A stretch of 64,000 bases of DNA from Cladobotryum mycophilum. Lineage: Eukaryota; Ascomycota; Sordariomycetes; Hypocreales; Hypocreaceae. Position numbers and translations under genes: made by a program. The stretch covers positions 496,001 through 560,000 of the forward strand of contig JAVFKD010000010.1 in NCBI GenBank assembly GCA_036429605.1. Direction: 5' to 3'. Positions 43,569-56,400 of the stretch are shown here, one piece after another. Every line of letters begins with the position of its first letter. The stretch's first letter is position 1. The notes under the pieces are model-generated. The model had not been told where the DNA came from, searched no databases, and was given only the letters and a program-made list of their open reading frames with translations.

Positions 43569-44596
43569 CAGCCTATCATACCTAGGTTAAGGCGGGTTCA
43601 AAAAGGAGTTTGGAATACGGGTACATGGAGGATCTTGGAGATGAGAAGTTTGGAAGGACATGGATATCCATTGAGTGTATAACAGTGTACGGCCTATGTA
43701 ATGGACAATGCATGATGTTTCAATTAGAGTACCCCGTAAAGTCAGTCAGGTTCTGAAGAATCTCCAAGGAACACTGGCGCGATGTTGCAGCCCGGCTGGA
43801 ACAAATCCGCGAGCCTTTATATGGGGATTTGCAGTCTTTTATGACCCAAGTCTCGATAACCAGAGCATGGATGAGTACCACTCGCGGAGAGACGGAGCGC
43901 TATTTCATGCCAAGGGGGCCATCAGCTGCGGAACCACAATTGGGGCAAGGTGGAAATTACAGATATTGACTTGGCCCGATCACGCGACAGATGAAGAGCC
44001 GGCAGTCAAGTTCTAAAGATTACGTGAACACTTCTCATCACTTTGAGATGGGGGGCTCAAGTTGAAGGGAAAAGCGAGGGCTTAATACAAGGCATTCTGA
44101 GAAACGCAGTCTTGTTGACTGACAAGGAGTGCGTTGACTCAGTGCTGTGGCCAAGTGGAAACGTTGACGACATGTGGGTTTGGGCACTTGATCGGGAATA
44201 TGATGCCGGCAACGCAACGTCCTCGGACGACGGCCAGAGAGATGGAAAGTATCGAGGAGTCTTGCGAGTGAGACTACAGCAGCTGGTCAACGACTTCTTC
44301 CAACTACGGCGTCTCCATGAAGAAGAGTATTCGATGAAGGATTTATGAGAAGCGGCACAGGGAAGCAAAGGCCAGGCATTTGTATCGGTGAAAGCTAGAG
44401 AGGCTGTTTTTTTAGTCAATGAATAGAAGTGTCGGTACTGCGCTACGGCCTCAAGGATAGATCATCTTAGCCCAACCAAACCACCATCACTTGCACACAT
44501 TTGAGGCCGTCCCAGCACAATAGGCATATCCATGCCATAGTCCCTGGCACTCGCCAGCACTTGTAGTGAGAGACGGATTCAGCAGATGAAGACAGG
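43569..44596. other. Intergenic stretch, no convincing gene
   Basis: Two plus-strand frames (43708-44016 and 44043-44348) are hydrophilic and unrecognised. They might be relic exons. I see no domain or splice link. Confidence 0.4.
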
Positions 44597-46814
44597 TCAG
44601 CGAACAACTTTAAGGCTTCGCCTCACGGAAATTATCGTTTGAGTTTCACCACCCCTACTTCATACTGGTATCTCAAGTGGTTAGTTTCTTTGATTTAGTC
44701 GCCCTTGAAGGAAAAGGGGAGAATAGGGGGTTGCCTTACTAACAGATCAAGCGCTAGGTTTGACGTCCCGGGCTTGCTCAAGTATGCTGACTGGGCCAAC
44801 TTGATGTCCTACGACCTTCATGTGAGTGATTTCCTTGACAGTAAAAAATCTCAAAACCCAGTATCCAACCGGGCCGTTCTTTCAGGGGGTTTGGGATGAG
44901 CACAACTCCATTGGTTCCATTATTCAAAGTCATACGAATTTGACGGAGATCAAGCTTGCTGTCGACTTACTCTGGCGGAGCAACGTACCACCAGGCGAGA
45001 TTGTGTTTGGAGTTGGCTTTTACGGGCGCTCATTTCAACTTAAAGGCCCCAGTTACAGCAGTCCAGGATGTCAGTTCGGCGGTCCAGCCAACGCAGGTGT
45101 TTGCACCAAGTCGGCGGGAACGCTTGCATACTTTGAGACCATGGACATAACTGACAAGGAAAAGCCCAACATTGTTCACGATGAGAAGGGGGCAGCAAAC
45201 TACATCGTCTTCGGAGACAACAAAGACTAATGGGTTAGCTACGACGATGCCACTACTCTACAGCAAAAGGTTCAGTGGGCCAACAGCGTAGGCCTGGGCG
45301 GCGTAATGACATGGAGTGTCGACCAAGACAAGGATTCATTTTCTGCTCTTCAGGGATTGACTAGTCGTTCCTTGCCGTCTTTCCAGGACAACATGAAACG
45401 CGTCTTGACTTCTGATACTGGCCGCTGGAGCTCTGTGAACGGGCAGGCTTGCAAAGTAAGTGACTGTCTGAGTGAGTTGGCAGATCCTCTAGCTGGCTAT
45501 TCGACGGCGCCAAATGGCAAGCTCAGGGACAAGTGTGGACGCGAAAATACTGGCAATCTATATAAATACGTGTGGTGTCCTACAGATTCACTGCCTCAGA
45601 AAATGCGAATAGCGCGGCTCCAGGTCGTGTCACGGCCAGTGTCATCAGGGATCAGTCACCTTAACACACTCCCCCCATGGCAGCAAGTACTACTCAAAAC
45701 CGGGACAGCAAGCACTTTGCTGTAAGAGCAATACATGGGTGCACTTTGTGGACAAATGCGACTAGTCGAAGGATTGCGATACCTGTCCTAGCGACGCCCC
45801 CTATTCGGTCAGCTCTCTGAATCATTTTTGCTTCTTTGCCCAAAGCGGTAGGTCAATCCAGAGATTCACGTAAATTAAGATCATGACCAATGCTGATTAT
45901 TCTCCCTCTCCCTCACAGGTCAACTCGACATGGCAGACAACCAAGAACCTATATATCAAAGTCAAAATCCACTATTCAACTTTGCTGATCTTCTCAATTA
46001 CTTTGCAGCTGATGATAGAACATGGGTGCCCGTCAATATCGAGCCAGACCCTCCGCCAGGTTCGACCACTGATGACGTCGCAGATGCAATAGGATCGACC
46101 ACCAATCCAGACATTATAGTCAATCTAGAAAGAAATCTGAATGTAAGATAAGCCTGAATATCGCAACTATAGAATGGGGAGATGGATCATATCGCGAAAC
46201 CGACACACCCCTTTCCCACCCTTGTATCCTCAAGGGGCGAATATATACTACGGAAAGTCTGCCAACGGCTGACCTAGTGTTCGACGCCTAGATGCAGAAT
46301 CCGGACCAGGAAACGGCTGAAGCTGCATTCGCATCGCTCTGGGGGTGTTTACCGTTTTCGATTACTTGAGACAGAATGCTGCCACGCGACAACAAGTCTA
46401 TAGCGACAGAAGAGCTGCATTGCAGCAATGTGATAGTCTATAGGCTGAAGTATGTTGCATATATCTCGCATCATTCGACGGGGTTTCTCCCGCCCAGATA
46501 GGCATACCATTACGCATGATGAATTGAATCTCCAACCTTGTCATCTCATGCTAACTGGACCTCGTTACGACAAGACCTTCCCCAATCAACCAGAACGGTT
46601 GGCTGTGCTGATGGATGAGTTCCAGACCCAGTGGGACATCCGCGCGACCAACTTTGCGCAGCGCCACGTCACCGCGAGATTAAATGAGATTCATAATACC
46701 TACGTTCTGCCATCACAGACTGGAGATCCTGGCGACCGGGGGCTGGTTGCCGAAATTCTAGATGCCGAGGCAGTGATGAGAGCCAAGATACTAACTGAAT
46801 TGACCCTCGATTAG
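44597..46814 (+). pseudogene. Decayed GH18 chitinase, subgroup C like, 5' truncated
   Basis: Only the C-terminal half of the catalytic domain and what follows remain: TTPTSYWYLKW, FDVPGLLKYADWANLMSYDLH, GVWDEHNSIGSIIQ, FGVGFYGRSF and GGVMTWSVDQD. The upstream DxxDxDxE active site is absent. Two ancestral introns are still recognisable (44680-44757 and 44822-44885). Damage consists of TAA at 45228-45230 (where relatives have Gln), TAG at 45610-45612 and TAG at 45763-45765 (where Trp is expected), and an A-run frameshift just before 45604. Behind lies a long C-terminal extension with more stops and frame changes (VPVNIEPDPPPGSTTDDVADAIGS, HVTARLNEIHNTYVLPSQTGD). The product cannot be an active chitinase. 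The stops fit C-to-T changes in CpA context. Confidence 0.82.
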
Positions 46815-47109
46815 GGGAAGCTGTTGCCTGAACTTGAACCGGCACGTTGCGTAGTAGTTGGTTGATGGAATTGGAAAAGAATCACATCAACGATACTGAA
46901 CCATTATACAGCAATATCCTCCTCCTCGTGAGAATCGCCAGTGCATGCGAGTGACCCCTGAAAACTGATAATGTAACCTCGCCCAGACTCCTTACCTCCC
47001 CGCCGGAAACGACGAACCACCACTGCATCTTGCGGTGCAGGCTTTGCCAGGTATGATGAGCCCAGCCAGATTAAATGACCACCGTGGGGAACGAGTCGGG
47101 ACGACCTCG

Positions 47110-47571
47110 CTAGGGAGACGGTCCGTATCCTGTATCCGGCTCTCTGGCCGATATGAGCTTGTCGGCAACAACGTTCTGGAACTCTATGGCGCCAAACGCC
47201 CTGCCCCTTATCCCATGGCGATCAGAGTGTGAGTAAAGGCTCGTTCTTATAAATTCCAAATAAAGGCTTTCATGCGCGCGCGTGAGGATAGGGACAATCA
47301 AAGTCTTTGACTCGGCCATGCAAAGGAAGATTCTTCGAAACAGAATTTCCTCCCTCTGTGCGTCCCATTTCTTAAACCGGTCTACCGAGATATCCTTGAC
47401 AAGCACGCTCCCCCCCCCGTCGGCATTCCAGAGCGTGCGAAAGAGGGCTCTGATGGTGGTGAATCTAACGACCGACTGGTGCTCAGCATTGCGCTGTGCC
47501 TTCTGACGATCCGGTTCCAATGTGATCAGGGTATTCATGTCGATGAGCTTGTCTTTGTAAAGGCAGAGCAA
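47110..47571 (-). CDS. Unrecognised reading frame, 153 codons
   Basis: The frame contains TLIVPILTRAHESLYLEFIRT and ends AREPDTGYGPSP. The PT..H..L and EPD(S/T)GYGP words recall a dispersed fungal hypothetical family, possibly repeat-derived. No intron, start context or domain is convincing. It may be a relic. Confidence 0.3.
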   Translation of the reverse strand: MLCLYKDKLIDMNTLITLEPDRQKAQRNAEHQSVVRFTTIRALFRTLWNADGGGSVLVKDISVDRFKKWDAQREEILFRRIFLCMAESKTLIVPILTRAHESLYLEFIRTSLYSHSDRHGIRGRAFGAIEFQNVVADKLISAREPDTGYGPSP

Positions 47572-48059
47572 AAATTGCCCTTGGGAAGTTGGAAGGTGAA
47601 GCGACGGCTGGTGGTGTGCAACCCACCAAGTCTACCAAAGTATAAACGAGATGACATGTGAATACTAATAGCACGCCAAGGGGACAAAATGAACACCGAG
47701 AGAAAGAGGAACTCTGGAGACACAAACCCAGTCTTGCAAAACTGATGGGGAAAAGAAAGGGGGGAGGTGTCAAGAACACATTTCAGTTCCCCGGGGGCGA
47801 GAAAGCAAATAGACCTACAGCTACATGACTCATTTGTATAAAGCAAAACGGTAGTTCAAGAGCTAGAAATACTGTCAAAAACCAGGGAATCATACGCCAA
47901 TGTAAGGGTAACGAAGAAGTCAAGATCATTGTAAGAGGTCCCGAACCCTAAATAGCCACCATCATCAGAGCAACAGTCGATAGTCACTGTGTTGATGATT
48001 ATTTTTCCAGGCAAAATATTACATAGCATTACATCTTATGGATTATATGAGACATGCCA

Positions 48060-50700
48060 AATAAACAGAGTCTCTGTACATCCGCATTCAATACATCTTC
48101 AACGCGCAGTTTAGCTGGACGAGACAAGCAGATGAGGAATGGCAACACCTTGGATCTATAACAGTGAGTCTATTTTTCCCTGATGTATGCATCTCATCGC
48201 AACTCCGACATGACATTATGCGGCTCTACTACTCTCTTCTCGGCACCAGTCCAACTCTTTCTCATCTACACAAGTAAGCAGTTCGTTCGGGAAGACGGGT
48301 GCTCTCCTACGCCCAATTACACGCCTGGTTCCAGACTCGGTGCAATACAATCAAGTACTTTCGTAACATGGAAAACAAAAGTCGTATAACGGAACGTTTA
48401 GCTCCCATTCCTCCACTTCCACTCAGCTTACTGCCCTCACGCTCCAATATATATGACAGAGCCGCTATCAAACTCGCACATTACCCAGCAGAGCACAAGC
48501 TGTATCTACAACATATATCCTGTATGAGAACCCAGTATCTAGCATACCATTTCTTCACTACTACATTCACCTCATAGCTTCTTGCAGTTACTGTAAAAAC
48601 TCACATCCCATGTCACGTCGTCTACATCACGACAGATGTTGATGTCAGCTTAATTCGACCAGCCACTCAATCATGTCTACCAAGCATGACTCATTCTCAA
48701 GCTTCTCAGCAGTTTCCCATACCACATCTAACTAGAGAACTCGAATCCATCTATAGCAGATTACCATTTCACTATCAAAAAGTAAGTTGGACCACTATTC
48801 AGCACCAATGCCAACCTGACTTTACTACTTCTTCATATGCCGACCTACCCTAGAGTCAAAAAGAGAAACATTATCAGCTCTCTCACAAAGCACCTCACTC
48901 ACAAAGAGTATTTAATTAGTAAACACCCCGTAATAATGTATTCGTTTTGCTCGCTCATTACTATACTCAGTACCAGTCAGGGGGTAACTTCCCCTCCCAA
49001 TCGCTCCAGCAAGTCAAATGAGACAAACGCATCGTGAATAGGAGACGACATGGAGAGCACAAAACCACATCAAAACCACGATCCAATTCATAAAGTAAAT
49101 TAAAAAGAAGGAATCCCAATACGCCAACACCTATAATTATCCTCCTTCTCTATGGTGCCTCGTATAAGACGCAAGTTCTTCGTAAGGCTGAGCCATCCTC
49201 CCCCTCTCCCCCTCCCCTCACAGCCTTCGTGCTGGTGGTGATACCCCCTGGTTCAGATATAGTAGCACAACCAGCGCCGCCTTCTCAACTACTTTGCACA
49301 TGCATTCAACTGCCTGTTTCATCCTCTTCATTTCCCTACCCCCTCAATCCTAGACTATATAACAGAATAACAACAACATGGAAATACGAATGAGCCATCG
49401 TGCGTCACCAAACATAGCCCGTTCCATGTTCAAAGCACAAACGCAAGGATCTCAATCAAGAAGGACCCTGAAAAATGTAGTGAACCTAGTCAAAAATTCA
49501 CCCATGACCCCCCGGTAACCTTGAACCAACAACGTTCTCAATCCCCTCTCTCTCTCTCTCACCCTTCCCTGTAAGAAACAAACAATTCATTCATGCATGG
49601 TGCCTGTCACAGCAACAATAAGCAAACATTACCTAATCTAGATGCCAAAATCAAATACCCAGCTAGCCCTCCTCAACTCAAAATCTCCCATCATCCCCAA
49701 ACCCAACCACGTGAGCATGCCTAACGAGCCATGTATCTATTATCTAGTCCACCTATACATCCCAAACATGCAGTCTAAATTAGCAAATCACCAAAAAGCC
49801 AAGCCAGCATGATTCAATCCCCCCTCCTCCCCTTCCCTTCAGTCCTGCATATGCAATTCATTCGTTACACCAACCAAACTTAACTTCCATTCCGTGTGAC
49901 GCCTTTAGCCGAGAAAAGAAAACCAACAACACCAAGTGCATCCCCCGTCAGTAGCATTTCCAAGATGGCAACCCCCCTTCGTCAGCTGACTCTTCCTCTC
50001 CCCTCTCCTCACACACTCACGCCGTAACACTGTAACACAGGCTGAACACACAAAGCAATGACACTACCCGCTTCCATCTATAAATGCAACACGCTACTGT
50101 ACCTCCCAACGCATACTTTCTCTCGTCCATCCCATCCCATCCCATCCCCTCCATCCCGTCCCCAACATACCAACAACGTCAGCAACCCAACGCCGCCATC
50201 CTCTTTTTTTAAACCACCCTATGCAAAACCAAATAGTCACAAAAAAAGACCTTGGAAACAATCACCCACCTTAGTTCTACAAGTATTCCAACCACTACAG
50301 CAAACTAAAGCAGGCAAAAAAATGGGAGGGGGTCCAAGTTTTCAACCCCAAAAATCCCTGGGCCAAAAAAAGCCCGCCGCCACACCATTTTTATGGAGAC
50401 CCTCACGATAAAAGAATGAACTGAAGAACCTTGTTCCTCTCTTCTTTTCGTCTCTTTGCCCTATTTTTCTTCCCTTCTCTTCCCTATCTCATATCCTCTC
50501 CTTTCAACCGCCTCCTTCATCTAGAAACGCAGACATTCAGGGGACCACCCTCCAAAAAAAAAAAGCAGCATAGAAAAAGAAAAGAAAAAGAACATAGCTA
50601 GCACGGGCAACTCCAGTCAAAATGCTAGTTCCATGGTCAACGTCCCTTTTTTTATTATTATTATTTCTCCCCTTCTACTACTAAGCAGCTAAGCTTATGG
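48060..50700 (+). other. G-poor, C/A/T-rich non-coding tract
   Basis: No frame is supported on either strand. The plus strand is strikingly poor in G over more than 2.5 kb (many 60-base lines have three to six G) and rich in C and A, with runs such as CATCCCATCCCATCCC near 50126. A strand-biased composition of this length suggests a transcribed non-coding region, such as a long leader or lncRNA. No transcript feature is proven. Confidence 0.4.
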
Positions 50701-50997
50701 AACACACACAATCCCAAGGGGCATGATATCCGTACCCCCCGGCATGTGCTTCTTCCCTCAATTCACCCGCGCCATCGGCTGTTTTTTTCGACGCCACGGG
50801 CTTTTTTCAACAGGTAGCCGGAACGAAATCATGCAAGTGACGGAAAACAAAGAGAAAAGAGGACTCGCACGGGTAATCGTCAGGGTTCTTTTTGACGGAT
50901 CTTCAGACCGACTGAACCCCCCCCAAAAAGCCCTCACATCTGTTTGCAGACCTCTGCATCGACTACTACAACACGATACCGCAACTCGTTTACTAAT

Positions 50998-51830
50998 TTA
51001 GTCGACAAGTCTGGCCAACCCAATCCCATCATACAATGGCATCAGAAACGCCTCGAGTCTCTCATTACTCGCCACGGCATCGTTGAACTTGCGCAGAGCC
51101 GCCAGGTCCCTATCGTTCTCATACTCGCTCCTCTCTCTCTTCTTCTGCCCCGAAACGGCCCAAGGGTTATCTTCACTCTCATCAACAACCATGGCCCGCC
51201 GGAGGACGTTGTCAGCCATAATGATCCCGCCCGGGCGGAGCAGACGGGTCGCCGATCCTGGCTGAGAGCCGGCAAGAACGTCCTTGAGATAGTCTGGGTA
51301 ACCAGACTTCTGGGCATCGATGAAGATGAGGTCATAGGGCTCATCTGGTTTGAGGGTCGAGAGGCTTTTTGTCTCGTCAGCATATGCACAATGTTTGCTA
51401 GCAATGAGGACAAAATATGATGGGACTCTGGGATTTACATTTGGAGAGCATCGCCCTCAAGGATCTCAACGTTTGTAACGTCATTACGTTGAAATGTCTC
51501 TCTGGCCTTGGCAGCGTATTCGGGCACAAATTCCATTCCCGTCACCTTGCCATCTTTGCCAACGGCATGGGCCCAGACAAGAGCAGAGAATCCGACAAAA
51601 GATCCAACCTCGAGAACTCGCTTGGCTCCAAAGGCCCTTGCCAAAAAGACATGGGCCTGAGCCTGGAAAGTGGAAATCATGTACCCGGCACGCTCATGGT
51701 TCTCCGAGACCCAGGCGTGATATTCAGCAATGTGTTTTGGCAATGCTGTCGAGTGATTTTCGGCATATGTCATTACCCGCGTAGCCACCTTCTCGTTGGG
51801 GTAGAGGGCAGAGGCGTCTGGTTTCTTCAT
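50998..51830 (-). CDS. SAM-dependent O-methyltransferase, class I (CCoAOMT/COMT type)
   Basis: Transfers a methyl group from S-adenosylmethionine to a hydroxyl, probably on a catechol or similar phenolic substrate. Exons on the minus strand are 51830-51439 and 51364-50998, with a 74-nt intron (GTAAAT..AAG, branch GCTGAC). The product is 252 aa. Motif I is VLEVGSFVGFS at 72-82. GMEFVPEYAAKARETF follows, then DLIFIDAQKSGYPDYL with the metal-binding Asp, RLLRPGGIIMADNVLRRA, and the end LMPLYDGIGLARLVD. There is no signal peptide, so it is probably cytosolic. No biosynthetic cluster is visible around it, and the substrate is unknown. Confidence 0.9.
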
Positions 51831-53458
51831 CTTGAATTCGGAAGAAACAGAAAGAAAAAAACTGTAAGTTCCAAGTGATCAACTGTGGCGTCTACGATTC
51901 GTCACAATGAGGCTCTCGCTACGTGCCTCATGGACCTTCACGGGGTGGAAGCTTTTATGCCAGAATCACAGCTCGGAGCTCCGTCTCTTCTCCGGCCTAC
52001 GTAACATATAACCCCATCATCAGTTTAGCCGCCGTCCCCTCTATTGGGTACTAATTGCGGGCTGCCCTTGACGATCGTTGGATAACCATTGTCGTATCTT
52101 CGTAAAGCGATGATACCGAAGAGTATGGACGTCATGATTCGTAGCATGTCGTGACTATAGCTCTGCGTAGAGTCACAAGATATCACTCACCCGAACCGGG
52201 ATGTGGATGTGTCTTCTTGCTTGCATACATATGCAGGGAGGACAGGACAGAGAGGCTTTCTCGTTGCAGCCTCAATCAAGCCTCTTCTGGTGGCCTTCAA
52301 CATGATGCGAAATGGACACGTAATCGCCGCGCTGTCCAAGTTGCGCATGGTATAGTGCATGCACCAGGGTCCGTTATTCTTGGTGCTTCAATTTTTTAGG
52401 CATCGGTCGGATTGTGACATCTAGCCATCCTCTCAACTCGTCCGTTTCCCCGTTCATCTCGAAAAGATGTTGAGGAAACAATGACGACATTGGGAACCGA
52501 GACCCGTCCATCGCGACATCGGGCGGCTTCGCAACAGGCGTAGCATGTGTAGCACTTTGTAGTAAGCTCATTCGTAGGCATGTACAACCACCACATGGCC
52601 ATTGTACATGGCAAGATAGCCGAGAGACAAAGGGCGGCCAGCCACCGGAAATGCGTAAAGTAAGACCGGCTCATTAACTAGGCAGTGGGGTAAGCATGCA
52701 AGGCAAACTCGAACAAGAATCAAGCTCGAGGGCGAGAAGGAGGGGAAGGGGGAAGGGGGAGGGAGAAGGAGAGGAGAAGAGGGTCTCGATATCAAACAAA
52801 ACGATTCAACCCTGACGATGAGTTTGTCCAACAAAGGGATCGAAATTGATTACCTTGTTGGATGGCGCTTTGGGCATACGATGGTAGAATGGTCTGACCC
52901 AACAGTGCGAGTAAAGGTGGTGCAATTTATCAATATAGAGCATAGCCCGTAGGAACTTGGCAATGCTGCAAGCAAGTCTAGCTAGCAAGTCTGATAAAGA
53001 GCTTCTAAGCCCAAACGGAGCAGGGTCCTTCGGCCGGCGCTCTGCCGTGCCACCGGAATGCCTGCGACCGGGGTGGGGGGATGCCTATGAGAGAGAGGAG
53101 AGGAGAGGAGAGAGAGGGGCTCGAAAGCATAAGGCTCAGGCGGGAAAAGGAATTCGGCCAAGCCCAAGTTCCAAGCCAAAGCGGAGAGCTTCGACAGCCT
53201 CCCTCCCCCCGACAATGCCGTGTGATTTTTTAGTTTCAGGGAGACGCCGTCAGAAGAAGGTCTGGAAGGGATCATCCATCCCACATTATCAACCAGAGAG
53301 TGAGGGGCGGGCATGTATGTAAGTAAAATTGCAATAATGAGAAACACGACTAATCTTGATGCGGCACGGGCGTGGTGGTATCCAGGTCTAACGGGCGCAC
53401 CAAAAAGAGTGGTTATTATTGCTTCACATTGGTCGTGAGGGAGTAACGAAACCGGTCT

Positions 53459-53478
53459 CTGCTGCTGCTGCTGCTGTT
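53459..53478. repeat. CTG/CAG trinucleotide repeat
   Basis: (CTG)6-like run in the gene-poor region. It encodes a chance poly-Gln in a minus-strand frame. Confidence 0.85.
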
Positions 53479-56400
53479 GGGCGAAGGAGAAAAGGGAAAA
53501 AGAAACGAGAAGCGGAGAACACGGCAGTGAAGAAGAACTGTCCACCGGCAATGGGTGGAATGGAATGTCGGGACGCTCAAAAGGAAACAACAAACCCATG
53601 GAAGTGCTATCTATCGCTTTTGTCTTGGAGGAACACATGGGCGGATTTGCCGTTTGCTATGCCCTTGGCAAAAAATACGCCTGCTTACTGACCATAATTG
53701 CCGTTGCCTGCCTGTCCTTCCGGCGTAACATATGGGAGTGTGTTGACTGTCGCAGTATGTAGCAGTCTAAGACGGCAACTTACATGGAGGATACCGCCTT
53801 CGGGGCATGGTATTAGTGTAAACGCCATGTGAAGGTGATAAATCATTGCACCAGACACCTATTACAATGCTAAAAAAGACAAGAGTGCAGCTGAGCTGGG
53901 AGTTGGTTTGCCCCCCCCCCCCCGGTTGGACGGGCTGATGTGACTCTGGCATTATTACTGCAACACAGAGAGACAGAGGTCAAACCGCCAAACTTGGCTG
54001 AATAGGACATGTTGGGCCGGGTCATGGTCGTCTCGTTACGAGCAAGTAATTGACCGTGGTGGCGTAGGCACGATACAGTAGTCCCAGGATTGGATCAGCA
54101 CTGCTGGGGGTTTTCGAGGTGGGTTCGGTATTTGACAAGTCGCCGTCCACACACCAAGTAACGGTGAAAATTGGTTGGTGGGAAGGGGGTGCAAAAGGTT
54201 GAGAGGGCTGCAAGGAGCTGCGAGGCGTCACGTCGTCGCCTGACACACAGGGCGATCGGTGGGCGAAAAAAGAAGCAGATTTCCAAGACAGACAAGGGGT
54301 GGGAAAAGGTCCATTATCAAGAGGTTGTTGTGTTGTAACGTATCCGTAGGTCCAAGGTAGGTAGGTAGGTATGTAGTAATAATTGTGAGGGTCTTTTTTC
54401 GAGCCTGTGGATATGGATGTAAATGAATGTATGAGTATGTATGCACGAATCGACTTTAGTCTAGTGTGACGCCAACAGGATCTGAGGCTGATTGATGATG
54501 GGCCCCCCCTGTCTCCCTGCCCGCTTGTCCTGCCCTGTCCCGACTTGCGGCCGACCAAAGTGAATACAAATGGAAACGAGCGAGGGAGGGGAGTTGGAGG
54601 GATGTGGTTGTCACGCAGTAGCACAGACTTTTGACTGGCTCACACAAAGGAAGACAAAAAACCCCAAGCGGGTGTGGATCAAGGGGGAGGGATGGGAGGA
54701 TGATTTCGCCTATAATGAAGATGATTCAGTTGGGGCGCGGCGTCGGCGGCGGCATGAGAAGGGGGTCGAGAAGACGGATAAACGAACGAGGACGAGGGAT
54801 GGATGACGAGGAGGAAAGAATACTTGTGCTTCTTAACATGTGGTCCTTTGGGGGTCGTGGTCGTAGTCGTGGTCGTCAAGGCACCTAGTTGAAGAGGGAG
54901 AGAGGCAGAGACAGAGACAGAGAGAAGAGGTATGTATGGATCCAACGGATGGAGCAATCCACAGGTGGACAACTGTAACCCACATCGTCCCTGCCTCGTC
55001 TCCACCCCAACAACCCTCCTTCGTGATTTGTGCCGTCAAAAGTCGAAAAGCAGGGCGAGTTTGGTTCCAACCAATCACATGGTCTCTAAGCCATGGCTTT
55101 TCTTTTTTTTCGTTGAGGTTGTTGCCCTTTCTGGGATGATAAACGCTGGGCTCTTGAGTGGCTCATTTTTTTTGTTACAATAAATATTATGGTATTACTG
55201 CTCGGATCCTCTTTTGTCAAGGAGGAGTGCTATATTTCATGTATTATAGATGTTATGTAATTACATCGCGTATCGTCGTCTTATTACTGCTCGCTGTTCT
55301 GAAAAGGACAGAAGAATAGGAGGAAATATCGAGCATGCATGTTATGTCATATGCACCATCATATCAAACCAAATCAAATCAAATCACACCCAAGGTCCTT
55401 CAGGCCGGTCACCACCTTGGACAATATAGAATGAATTGCCCTGCTAGTTCAGAAAAGCTACCTTGGCTAATAGCAAAAGAATGGTCACGAAAGCAAGTCT
55501 TAACCTGCAGTGGCTAAACTCGAACGGGAAAAGGGGCCTCCAGTCCTAAATGGGCAATGATGCATGTTCAATCTGCATTCATGTACGTACATACATTCAT
55601 TGCTATGTGTGTCTTGATAGCCCATCAATGTTCCTTTCAAACTGTGGGTAATGGAAAAAAGGGTTGGTTAGTTGGTTGCATGTATGTACTTGAGCAAAAG
55701 CGTCACCGTCATCCGTCCATATCACAGGATTCATTGGTGTAACCAGCATGTCTCTTCTTCTTCTTCTTCTTGTTCTTCTTTTTTACGCTCAAGCCCTGCA
55801 AGTCCTTTCATTACGGGGCTCCCCATTCATGCATCGCCCACCCCCAATTAAATACTACCACTACAACTAATGTGATGGAATGGAATGGATTACCTGTACT
55901 CCGTACTCTGTATGTATGTATGTACAAGAAAGACAGCCTACAAGTTAGGTTGTCTAGATGGCTCCGTCCGTTGCTCCGTAACATGGAAATGATATGGATA
56001 CTACTGCAACCAGCATGACAAAGATGCTCCCCTCTAGTCCATACCAAGTCCAATACCTACACACACACTGTCGCTATGTAGCGTCTCCGTTCCGGGTGGC
56101 CAACCAGCCTATCCATATTGGAACTATGGGTTATGGGATCAGAAAGACGACGAATGTCCTGTCTCCACTGCCTCGGCGCTCCGGGGCTACATCGTCTAAA
56201 TCGTTCCTCGTCTACAGGCGCCCCCTTCTCCCCTCCCTCCCCCTCCCATGGCTTTGTCGCCTGCCCGGACCGGAAGCGTCTCGTCGCCCATTGCTCGCCT
56301 CAGAAACAAGCTCTGCCAGCTGAGCCAGCCAGAGACCAAGACTTGTTGTGTCTGTCTACCTAGACATTCATCAGGTCACCAACGTGTGGTTTGGGGGTGT

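Noticed and set aside
52982..53638. Minus-strand frame of 218 codons with poly-Gln
   Set aside because: The poly-Gln is a CTG microsatellite. The rest is Ser/Pro/Leu-rich without motif, and no intron or start context supports a gene.
54022..54624. Minus-strand frame of 200 codons
   Set aside because: Low-complexity Thr/Ser/Pro content in a repeat-rich region. No recognised domain.
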